Of a stretch of 64,000 bases of DNA, positions 14,775-26,700 are shown piece by piece; positions within the stretch are counted from its first letter, which is position 1; each line of letters opens with the position of its first letter. The notes beneath the pieces are model-generated. The model had not been told where the DNA came from, did no database searches, and saw only the letters and a list, made by a program, of their open reading frames with translations. Source of the DNA: Serinus canaria (lineage: Eukaryota > Chordata > Aves > Passeriformes > Fringillidae); contig NC_066326.1 of NCBI RefSeq assembly GCF_022539315.1, positions 15,950,601 through 16,014,600 of the forward strand, read 5' to 3'. A program made the position numbers and the translations under genes.

Positions 14775-17700
14775 GTTAAGTAATAGGAAAGGAGTAAGGT
14801 CTGTGTGTGCTTCTCACTTCTTCATTTTCATTGAATCTCTTACCTTTTTATCTCATTTAGAGGAAGTAGAACAACTTATCCTCCCTTAGATGACAGAGGG
14901 GGCGAGGGGTAGTGTATTACTGCCAGTAGAACACTCAGGGGCCTCTTAAAAGATCTCTTTTGCAGACACTGAAGTGTAACATAAACATCCACCCTGACTT
15001 GCCTGATGAAGTGATTCTTAATTTTAATTGGTTTTGTGAACCCCAAAAAGTAGCAGAAGAACAGTTGTAAAGGTTTGTTTCTAAACATGCAGATAAGTTC
15101 TTCTGATGACTCTCCAGCTGGTTTCTAGCAGTCCCAGGTGGTTGTGTTTGTCAGCATCCTGTGTCACCCTGGAGGGTGCCCATGGCAGAGGACCCTCCAG
15201 TGACACAGGTGGGCAGGTTTTAAAGTGACTTTGTCTTCAGTTTCAGAGTCTGGATTCCAAAAGCCTCCACACTCCACTTACAGCACTGCAGCAGGAGCAA
15301 ATCCAGCAGCTGAGCCACAAGCGGCTACAAAGGTAGGAGCATCCTCTTGTACCTGTTCCTTTGGAGGCCTTTCCTTCAGCCTAAAAGCAGCCAGAAGAGT
15401 GGCAGCAGAGGGAAGGCAGCTCAGATGTCAGCCGTGCTGTGGTGGTTTCTCATGGTGATTCAAATGAGGGGCACAACCTGTCCACCTTCAAGGCCACTGT
15501 CCAGTTGGTCAGGCCTCAGCTTGTACTGGTACATGGGGTTATTCCTCCCCAGTTTATATGATTTCATATTACTCCTTGCTGATTTTTATGAGATTCCTGT
15601 CAGCCCATTTCTCCAGAGGTCTCTCTGAAAATCTGCACACCCATCTGGTTTGTTAGCTACTCCCAATTCTGTCACTGCAGGCTTGACAAGGGTGCTCTGT
15701 GCCTTCAGCCAGACCAGCAAGGTATTGTGGGATATTGATCTTGGGGTACTCTACTAGGAATCAGCCTTCAGTTGAGCCTCGTGCTGCTGAAATCAGCCTT
15801 CCAAGCCTGACTGTTCAGTCAGTTTCCAGCCCACCTCATTTATCCAGTCTGTACTGCATCAGTTTGTATAAGAGGATGTGTTGTCTTAGATAACAAAGGT
15901 TCTATCATCATCATAGTACGAGGATTTCATATTATCAGAGCTTCTTACCTTCTTGATACAGGCAGCTCCTCTCCACACTGACTTCTCCAGGTCCTCGCAG
16001 TAATCTGACTCTCCTCACTCCTCTTTCCTTACTCTTATATAGCACTAGTTCTTATTGATTACAGGTGTGGCCTGTTTAGATCAGGCCCACCTCCAATCTT
16101 CAGCAACTGACCCAGCTGCAACTCATTGGGCTTGCAAGATCACCCTCTACAATTCCCCCTTTTTCTTTTAATCACAGAGTTGCAGCATTTCCAGAAGTAC
16201 ATATTCAAATAAATTAACATTATTACATATTTGTATATTTCATTTAGAATTAAGAGTTATACAAATGTTCAAAAGAGCATGTTACAGCACAGACAGATAT
16301 ATATTTCTAAATATTAGTTTAGTTCTACAGCTTTTCCCAATTTACAAAAGCACTTATCTTCAAGGTCTTTTACACTCATATTTAGCAAACACCAATAGCT
16401 GTAATTGAGATATTTTGCTAATAGTTTAGTGTTCAAGTCCTGTTCTCAAATCCACAGGGTTATTTTGGTCAAATCCAGTTCTCCCATATCCACGGGGTTA
16501 TTTGGTCAAATCCAGTTTCCCCCAATTCTATGGGGTTACTTGGTCAAATCCAGTTCTGAATCCTCAGGGTTATTTAGTCAAATCCAGTTTCCTCCAAATC
16601 CATTGGGCAATATAGTTTAGTCCTGAATCCACGGGTCCTCCCAAATCCATTGGGCAATATAGTTTAGTCCTGAATCCACAGGTCCTCCCAAATCCATGGG
16701 GCAATATAGTTTAGTCCCGAATCACATCAGGGTCACCATTTGTTGTCTTAGATAACTCAAATTCTATCATCATCATCATAGTATGAGAATTTCATATTAT
16801 CAGAGCTTCATACCTTCTTGATACAGGCAGCTCCTCTACACACTGACTTCTCCAGGTCCTCACAGTAATCTGACTCTCCTCACTCCTCTTTCCTTACTCT
16901 TATATAGCACTAGTTCTTATTGATTACAGGTGTGGCCTGTTAAGATCAGGCCCACCTCCAATCTTCAGCAACTGACCCAGCTGCAACTCATTGGGCTTGC
17001 AAGGTCATCCTCTACAAGGATGTTACGGGGGACAGTGTCAGAACCCTAGGGAAAGTCAAGACGTGGATTTGGTGCACCAGACTGGTCATTGTGTCATGGG
17101 TGACTATCAGCTCATTCAGGAGGGATTTCCCCTTTGTACATCCATGCTGACCAGTCTCAATCGCCTTCCTGCACTTGGCATGTTTGGACGCAGCCTCAAG
17201 GACTATTTGTTCCATCAATTTCCCTGGTACCAAGGTGAGGCTTACTGACTTGTAGTTCCTAGTTCCAGTGCTTGATGACAAACTGGGCTGTGGGAAGGGA
17301 GCTCTTCCCACTCCCTCAGCGTGCACATGCACATTGCTCATGCAGTTGCTGGCCCTCGGCAGGGGTTGTGCTTAGCACTGAGGAAAGTGTGCCATGAGAG
17401 CACCTCTGGTCACCCAGTGCAGTCCCAGAGCACTCACGCTCCCTTTGCCTGCTGCAGGATGCCTGTGCAGTACGTGCTTGGAGAGTGGGACTTCCAGGAG
17501 CTGACTCTGAAGATGAGACCCCCAGTGTTTATTCCACGGCCTGAAACAGAGGTATGAATGGGAACATGGTGGGGGCAGGCTTGGATGTGTGAGTTACATG
17601 ACATGATACAATCAGGGCATTGCTGTGAAGGTATCCTGTATGCTGCGAGGCTGCAGTGATGAGGAAATCACATCACTCCACTTCTTATAGATTGGGGGTG

Positions 17701-20700
17701 ATTCAAAGCTTTTGATCTGGAGCTGATGCTGGTAACCTTTGCCTCCTACCTCAGAGGAAGGGATGTTGCAAGCTGATGTATCTCTTAATTCATAGAAATC
17801 AATTGTCATTGATGGAAGGATGTGGCTTTGCTTTCCTTAGTTCTGCTATAGTAAGGACTCTTGAGAAGTTCAAAACATCTACTGCTAATGCATCTAATGC
17901 ATCCCCTGTATGCTTAGTGCATACAGGAATCTAAACGTTGTCCAGAGGTTGCTAGCAGAACCCTGCAGTAGTAGGAAAACAATAGTAAAAAAAACCAGTA
18001 GTAATTCAATCCAGAGAGCCTGAGTGTCCATGTGCTGGCTGCTAGGAAGTGTCACCTACTGTCTGTCTCATGGCTCCATGGTGGTTTCTGGACAAATACA
18101 GGAAATTGAAAGGTAAGTTTTGACCTGGGCTAGAATTAAATGTGACTGTCAGTCATAAGAGTGTAAAGGACAGCCATACATGACCAAGTTAAAATTCCGT
18201 GTTCCCCAACATTCCTACTGCTATGGAAGAGCTTAAGATCTACATGGTGACACTTGCCCTGACAGTAGCCTAGTTTCACTTTCAGCACATGGGCCATCCT
18301 AGCAAGGAAACTTTTTATTTGCTAGTCCTCAGGAAAGCTTAGGATTTACAAGGTGGGTTTTTTGTTTGGTGTTATTTTGGATTGGTTTGGGTTTTTTTTT
18401 TTTACCTTCTGAGAATTTGTTTTCTTTTGGAGCCCGTGTTAACTTCTGGAGATGAAGTGGTCTTCTTACCTTACCATTTATGAGTCCCAGAAACTTAAAC
18501 CTGTTTCAGTCTAGTAGTCACGTCTTTAATTATTTGCCTGTTGTAATCTGCAAAAGTTTAACAGAAATTTAAGGACAAAGACAACCTGAGCTTCTGTTGT
18601 GCCCTTTGAAGAAAAGAGTCCTATTGAAATCTGTGAGGGGGTTCCAGAGCATTTAATGGGAATCATGACAGCTACGGCATAGACATCCTCTCAAGTCAGA
18701 GAGAGGAAGAATATTTAGAACCAGAGCCTTGGTTTGGTGTGGGGCATCAGCAGCACCTCATGGAGCATCTGCTGGGCCCTAAATCATAGTGCTGACACTT
18801 GTGTCCAGAGAAGTTGGGAGCTCTCTGCCTGGTCTGGGTTGATCACTCTGTACTGATTGAGTTTGGAGATGGAGCTCCAAGGAATAATTTTGCCAGTTGG
18901 AGCCAGCAATGGTTGCCTTTGTTATTGTCAACAGTATTGCTGCTCTGGATGATCCAAGAGAGTATTTCCAACCTCCAAATCCCAGTTAGTTCATAGATGC
19001 AATGGGAGCATTGAAGTCAGGGAAAACTTGTATGTTCTGCAAGTCAAAATATCTGCTGGTGAGGCTTCCTCTGGAGCTGTGCTCTGGTTCTTCACCCCAT
19101 GCAGTGCCAGGCTCAAAACAAAGGCCTATTATGTGGGGTGGAAGCTGGGCTGGCCAGTGCTTGAGAATGTTCTTAATTGAGCCCAGATGCCTAATTTTTC
19201 TAAAAGCATCTCTGCTGGCCCAAACTGGAGTGCAGTGCTGTGTTTGAAACCACTTAACATACCCTGGTGCAAAAATGGAGTGCAAACAGCTTAACCCAGA
19301 CTTGACTGGCAAAACTTTATTTGTTGTGTCACTTAACTTACTATGAAGGCACATTTTTAGCACATTTATTACAGAAGACCAGAAGTTTATGATAATGATT
19401 CAGGAATGGAGCTCTGTGGGCAATGGAGAGTTTGCTTGTGATGTGCTGGGGAGGTTCGGGTGACAGGAGAGCCACGGGGACAAAATCCAGCTCTTCAGCA
19501 GCACCTGGCAGGACATGGCTGTAGACTTCTGCTGCTTCCAGGAGCTGTGTCCTGTGTGTAACCTGTGCACAAAGTGGTGTCCAGCTCCTTTCCTTCTGCT
19601 GGAAGAAAGGCTGTTGATTTATGATTTTGTGTGATGCGTTTGGTTGGGCTTTGTCTTTGTTTTGTTTCATTCAAGTAATTTTTTTCAGCCTTCACTGGAC
19701 TTGAAAACTGCTGTGGAAGTACCTGCTTTCAGAAATGTTTAAGTTCATAGCATCTGTTGCTTTCCTTTTGTTTAGAATTTGTCTGCAGTGTTCTTAAAAG
19801 CAATAGTGCTGAAACTTTTCGCCAGATAATTTTCGTAAATAATCCTTGTTCTTTAGGAAGCAGTTAATTGTTATCCCAGGTTCAAGTTTATCTCTGACTG
19901 CACACACAAGCCACATGTCTTGTTTTTGGCTGAGAAAATATGACTCCCTAAACTGACTCTGTGCAGATACACAGGCAGCTTCAAAATTTTCTTCCTAATT
20001 TTCTGCATGTAGCTTCTGCAGGTGCTCCTGTATGTTGGTTTGACTCTGAGGAGAAGGGAAGCCATGTTTATGACACGCATGTTCTCTGATTGCAACAGAA
20101 GGGTTATGACTCTTGCTCCCAGCGCCTTGGTAATGGCATGAAATTAAACACAGCATGACCCAAACCACAAGCATTGTTTCAACCCTGGGGACAGAGACAC
20201 ACGCCGAGAGAGAAACTCCCTTGTCTGCTTCATTCTGTCCTGTGTGAAATTTGCCCCCATGTCATCTGTTTAGTTCTCTCTGGTAGCTGAGCCCTCTCCT
20301 GTTAGCTCCCTCCGGGAATATTTGTGCAGCACATGTGGCTTTGTTCTTCTGTTCCATGGGAATCTGGCTGGGAAGGGGACAGGCAGCCAGAAGCAGGGGA
20401 AGAGCAGGTCCTATTCAAGCTCTGGCCTGCTCGTAGGAAAGCTTTGGACTCGCTGCTGTGAGTGCTGGGTGGGTGTGTGAGGGCCTTTGGAACTCAGCAT
20501 CCTCCCACCTTTCCTCCTGTGGCACCAGAGCCAGGCTTCTGCACTGGGGAATGTTTGCACCAAAGTTATGGGGTGTACACAATGAGTTATCTTTCTTAGG
20601 TGATTATTGTAATGTCAGGGCATCCCTCTCTCAGCACTGCTCCCTCACTATTAATGGAGAAGAAAAACCTTTTCCCAAAGCAAGTGTTTTTTTGAACTCC

Positions 20701-23700
20701 TAAAATTTTAGAAGTTCATATTTTGCTACTTTGCAAGAAGTTCAAGTTCTTGCTTTGGGACAAATAGGACAAAGAGGAAGAGTATTCAACCAGCCGTGGA
20801 TATGTCCTTCCTTTTTTGCCCGGGTGACTGCAGGCTCTCTGATCCTGCTTTGGCTAGGTCCAGGCCCCTCCGAGGGAGGGGTGTGGGATACACGGCACAC
20901 CCGCCTGGCGCCCCCAGAGGGCGCTCCAGGCTCACACTCGCCCAGTTCCTGACGGGTCGATTTCCCAGCCGTTATCCCAGGGTTTCTGATGGCTCTGGGA
21001 AGGCTGAATTGTTCAGTGGAAATAAAAATGGCCATCGTTTGTGCCTCGCAGGTATTGATCCGGGCTCCTATAGCAGATGATGGGAGCAAAATGACAAGAG
21101 AAAATGTGGATGTGGAAGGGTCCTTCTTCTCTTGCCAGTCAGCAGTTAAGGTCTGTTCTTAGCCAAAGCTGGATTTGGGGCCATCCTGCTTTGTAATTGC
21201 TAATGGATCTGTCCCCCACTGATTTGTTTAATCCTCTCCGGAATCTGTCTATGTCTAACCTCCCTGGCATCATCTGACAGCAAATCTTGTATTTTCTAGG
21301 TGGGAAAAGTATGTTCTTTGGTTCTGGTGCTGCCTGCTTTTTTAAGCATAAAGGAAAACCTTTAGTTTTTACTGTATAACACTTAAATAATTCACTACAG
21401 CATTTGTAATTTTTAGTTACGTCTCTGTCTATTCTTTTTCCACCTGTGATTTTTAAGCTCTTTTGCTTGTTTCCCAAAATAGGTTGTTTTTTTCCCATGA
21501 TAACCTCTTGAAAGCTGAATTCAATACTGTTTACTTGCACCTGCCTGTAGAATGGCATTCATTGTGTGGGGTGTTCTGTGAAAGCATTTGAGTCAAAGTT
21601 TGGCTCAGAGAAACCTTTAATGAAGTTTAACTTCTAGATAAACATAATCATTAAACTTTCAAGAAGGTCCAGCACACAGAGAAGGGAGAGTTTTCTTTTC
21701 TTGACCTGTATATGCAAATAAACAGATTGCAAGGTGGGCCCTATCTCTCTCCAGTGTTTTATGTCAAAGCAGTGACACATTTTGTGTTCCAGTCAGTGCT
21801 GAAAAGAAGCCTTTGATGCAGAAATGTCCTTTCATTTCCCTAATTTCTTTACCACAGATGGATACTTCTTGGAAAGGTTTGAAGGTCATACTGTCTAGTG
21901 AGTACAGCCATTAATCAAGAGCCAAACCAAAAGATTGGCTTTTTTTCATAGTTTTGCCTCTGAGCAGTTGTCTCTTCAAGGGAAGGCTGCATCCCCTTTC
22001 TGTGTAATGGTCTTCCCAGTTTGGGAAGTGAAAAGGCTAAAAGGGCCCTGTCTTGACATAGCTTAAGGCCCTTTATTGAAATATGTGTAGACTTGTATAA
22101 AGCATATTAAACATAAATACAGTAGAACATTATTTAATAAATCAAGAATTATCTGCTATCTTTAAAAATAGAGCTGTAAAAAAATGTGCTAAAGATGGAG
22201 TGTTGCTGTTGTGGCCTCACAGATCAGATTTTGCCCTTATGATAGGCAATACTTCATCCATGTGTTGGAGGAGAAAAATATTTTCTGCAGGTGGGCTGTG
22301 GCACAGAGGCTGGGGAATGGAAGTCACAAAGGGAACAATTGGAATTGCCCTTTGAGCTAGGCACAAGTGTTTAATAGGATCATATAGAGAGACAAACAGA
22401 GTAGACTGTGCCTTGTGGCTGAGGCACTTGTGCTGCCAGAAGGGCTTGGAGAAAGATTTGGGATTGCCAGTGTCTTAGGGATATTGGCTGACCAGGAGCA
22501 CCCACGTTTTGCTGCCCAGTGGGCTGATGGGATCCTTGCATGTGGGACAGGGGAATGCCACGTGCACGTAGCAGCATTAAATAATGAGTATTGCAGTAGT
22601 GGAATAGCTGCAGAACTATTATGTCCAGTTATGTTACTGGCTGCTTGAGGAAGAAGTGGAAAATTAGATTTGGAGAAAAAACACTATGTGGATTAATAGG
22701 TTGAAAAAGTCTGCCTTGTTGTTGAAGACTGCGTAGCTCATCAAAGACAAGCTTAGGGGTAAATTATCTGGCACAGACAGCAGAAATTTGAAAACTGAAG
22801 TCTCTCTGGTTTCACAGACAAGTGTATAATAAGCACTATAAATGCAGGACAGAAGAAAAGGTGCACATCTCAGGAGAGAGTGTAATTAAATGCTGAAACA
22901 GCATAGCAAGAGTCTATTGCTGGCCACTTGAAAATCAGGACAGAATGTTTTCCCCGGACAGATTTCTTCTTGTTCAAAAGGAAATGATGGAAGAAACAGG
23001 GTTCTTCCTGGCTGACTGGCCAAGATGAACTGTGGTGGTGGTTTCTGCTGGCTTCCTATGCAAGAAAACAAGACTCTGCTAGTGCAGAGAATTTCTTCCA
23101 AGCTGGTGATTTTCAGGAGAGACAAAAAAATAGAAATTTAAAGCTAAAATTTGTGCTGAAGGCAAGGAAAGCAGCAGCTGTTCTTTAAAGTCATGCACAA
23201 ACCTGTCCCCCAGGTTAACTTATATAGACTTTTCTAATACGTTCTCACAGATCTCTCTGTTGTTAATGCCTGTTTTTTGGGGGTGTTTTAATCTCCCTGT
23301 TGTGGTTGAAAGAGCCTCCTGTTTCCATGCATTTCCACTGAGTCCTGTAGCTTATCAGCAGAGAAAGCATGATGTAGGACTAGAACTGGAGAAAAACAAG
23401 CTTTAAAATGGCTGTGACAGATGGGACTGAAGAAGATTTCCTCATGAGGTGTGGGGGGAAATCCTTTTCCTCTCCCAAGCTCTTTTCAAACATCCAAGTA
23501 ACTAGAGCTAGGGATTAGCAAGCTAGACTAGTGCATCTGTCCAGATGCTGTGTCTGGCAGTGGTCAATACCTGTATCTGCAGAGAAAGCAAATACCTTTC
23601 TTCTGGAGAGGTGTGCCTGGCTAGGGCTCTGTGCTGGACACCTGAGGTACAGCCAGTGTACAGCAACTTGGATCCACTCTTGCCCCTCAGGCATGGCTAA

Positions 23701-26700
23701 ATTTAGATGTGACAGCTGTGGTAATTTCTCTTGGGCATGAGCACATATGGGTTGCTGCCTGTTGGTAAAGTCATTCCTGGGTGCTGTCACAGCCTCTGCT
23801 CCAACAGATGAAGCAGCACATGGCATGTGCCCTGACATCAGGAGCAGCTGCTGTGTGACCAAAGCCAAACCCCTTCCTCAGTACTAGGTGTGTTTTACCA
23901 TGCTTGTCTGTCATTGCTAATGCCTAAAGCCACCCTTTCTTTCAGGATCAGTGGCTCTTCTGGAGTTACTCAGGTGCTTTGATTCCCATCCATTTATAGT
24001 GGGACTTCCATGGGTTTGATCCCCACATGGGCCATTCTCTTCAGAGCTGGACTCAGTGATCCACGTGGGTCCCTTCCAGCTCAAAATATTTTGTGATTTT
24101 TCTCTTTCCTACTATAGTGCACGGCAGAAGAGCCCAGGACAAAAGCCCTGCCTGCCCATGAAGCAGTGGGCTGGTTTGATGGCTTGGTTTTGGAAGTGGG
24201 ATACTGGCAGGGATTTTCTAGGGCCATTTGCCATGGAGTTGGGTTTCCAGCTTGGCTTCCTGGTGTTTGTCATGTGCTGTTTGGGAGCCAAGTGGGCAAA
24301 CAAGACAGGAGAGGTGATTGGGTTAATATCAGATCAGGTTCTATGGAAAGTCCTGGATTCTGAGAATAGAAGTTTCTGGAAAGCACACAAATAAGTGAAA
24401 CATTCCCAGGAAGTGAGTGAGAGCAGAGAGAAGGTTACCAGGGTTTCCCTGGGTTTTTTTGCTTTCCTTCTTCAGTTCAGTGACCTGGGAATTTAGAGTC
24501 TCCTGCCACCCTGGCTCTTACCCCTGGAACCCTGTCTTCCCTGCTTTGCCCTGGGGCATGGAAAAAGGTGCTTGTAGGGAATGCAGTAGTAGTTTGTGAC
24601 TTCCACCCTTGCCTTTCCCGTTCCTCACTTCCTCTTCTTTATTTAGTTAGTTTGTAATTTTTAATGGCAGAAACATCGGATGGGCCCTTCCCAGGTGTGG
24701 GCTGTAGCAGAGGATCCCCTCAGCTCTGTCCTTGTGCTCAGCTCTGCAGCCAGCCTTGAGCCCAGGAACCTCTGCTGCCTCCTTCTGACTTTCTCAGGGC
24801 TGGAACCCAGCTGAGCCTGTGCTGGTTCTGCCTGGGCTGCAGCTGTGCAGCCTCTGTGGTTTGGGTGCAGGCAGTCCCTGGCCTCTCACTGGTTTGTGCA
24901 GCTGCAGTTCCAAGAAATGCAGTGAACCAGAGCCCTGGCCACAGGGCAGAGGTGACACCAAGAGCTTGTGAGAGCAGAGAGGGTGCTGGGGGGGCCTTGG
25001 GGAACCACACTTGTGGGTGGAAGTGAGAGGCAGAGGCTCGGGGGAAGCTGGAGGTGTTCACAAAGTCTTGAATTTGTTGCCCTCAAAGAGAAGGTGGGGG
25101 GGTGGAGCCCAAATAAAGGACAGTGTGAACTTAGGGTGAATCTGGCAGTGAAGCAAAATTTCCTGGAGCCACAAGGTGAGAACAGCCTGTGAGTGGTTTG
25201 GCTAAGAGACAAAAACTTGAGAGCCTCTTGAGTGCTGGAAGTGAGGTGGCATGAGAAGCAAATATTTGTGTCCCCTGTACAGGTAAGCACAGGGTAATCA
25301 CAGAATGATGGAACAACTGGGGTTGGAAGGATCATCCAGTCCAGTCTCCATGCCAAGGCAGGGTCACCTGGTGCAGGTGACACAGGAATGTGTCCAGGTG
25401 GGGTTGGAACATCTCCAAGGGGGAGACTTCATGCCCTCCCTGGGCAGCTGTTCAGTGCTCTGGCACCATCAATGTAAAGAATTTTTTCCTCATGTTGAGG
25501 TGAAACTTCTCATGTTTTAGTTTATGACCATACATAAGATTTGCTTCAAGGAAAAACTTCAAGGGGCTACTGAATCCCCTTTTCCATGTGACTTCTGTCT
25601 CTTCCTCCTGGCTGTTTCAACACCTCTGCTCACTTACATATGGAATGAAATGTGCAGTCTGTCCCTGCGTGCAGGTGTCACCAGCTCCATCATGGGGCTG
25701 CCCAAACCACGTAGGGGACCTTCCTTCCCTTTCACCTTGCTGCCATTGCCAGCAAAAGCAGAGGATTTTAGATTCTTTCTGGTTCTGTCTGTTTGCCATT
25801 CAGTCCCTTCACTCCTTCCAAAACTGACTTTTGCTGCAGGAAGGAGCTTCTTGCAAAGACTAGAGGAGAAAAGTTCTTCAAAATGTTCCATTTCCCCATT
25901 CTGACACAATTCTCACACTGATACCCATGTGTCTGTATACCAGCTCCAGGATGAAAGTAGCTTTGCCAGTACCTGTAGTACTGGTTAGCAGAATTTCTTT
26001 TTTGTTGTAGATTGGGTTGTAACTGACAATAATGACTCATACTGTAAGCAATAATTTGAATGTTAATAACTCCACAATTGAGAGTTCACTCTACCCAGTG
26101 ATTGGCATGCTGTGAGCAAATATGGAATTGGGTCACAAAGTGTTTTCTTTTATTTCCCGGTGGAGTTTCTGTAATTTCATATCTCAGCCTTCAAAGCTGG
26201 TGATCAAACTGATGGTTAAAATGGATTTTGGTAATGTTGACAATACATTAGCAGGTGTTTGTGCTCTGAATCAGAAGACATGGGGTATCCTACCCAGTAA
26301 AGACCCCAGCCTGTGGCCAGTTCCTGTTGTCCCAGTTTCTCTGTGCCAGTCCCAGGCACCTCTTTTTAGCACCATCAGCCTCTTTGTTGCTTTTCCCTCA
26401 CTGTGGTTCCAGTAGGATTCTTGTGCAAAGGCTGGGAATGGCTGACATGTCTATTTTGTAGTCTTTGTATGAACACTGTAGTCGTCAGCCAGAAATACTT
26501 CATCTCCCAAGATGAGATTTGAAAGGGGCTCTGCTGTGTTCTGCAAAGTGCTGTAATTTATCAATTTCCAGTGGTGATATTTTGGAGGTGATGGTGTGAT
26601 TGGAGAAGTACAGATTTTGCCTGGATCATTTGCTAGAAGGTGAAAAATACTGAGAAGAATCTGACGAATACAGTTTCAAAACAATTTTTGATAATTTAAT

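Larger units (their letters stand above)
15879..17016 (-). mobile_element. Non-autonomous endogenous retroviral element, two LTRs, no genes (1,138 bp)
   Basis: Orientation is minus. Two direct repeats (15879-16151, 273 bp; 16741-17016, 276 bp) start TGTTGTC and end CTCTACA on the plus strand, so on the element strand they begin TG and end CA. They are flanked by a perfect 6-bp duplication AGGATG (15873-15878 and 17017-17022). Just inside the 5' LTR is a tRNA-Trp-type primer site, and just inside the 3' LTR a polypurine tract. The 589-bp interior has no gag, pol or env frame. A Trp primer, 6-bp duplication and about 275-bp LTRs are features of avian alpharetrovirus-like or ERVK elements. By hand count the LTRs differ at about 12 sites and one 3-bp indel (about 95.6% identical). 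Confidence 0.9.

Noticed and set aside
17012..17341. 109-codon minus-strand ORF
   Set aside because: Not a host gene: it is the decayed CR1 reverse-transcriptase relic, listed as a repeat.
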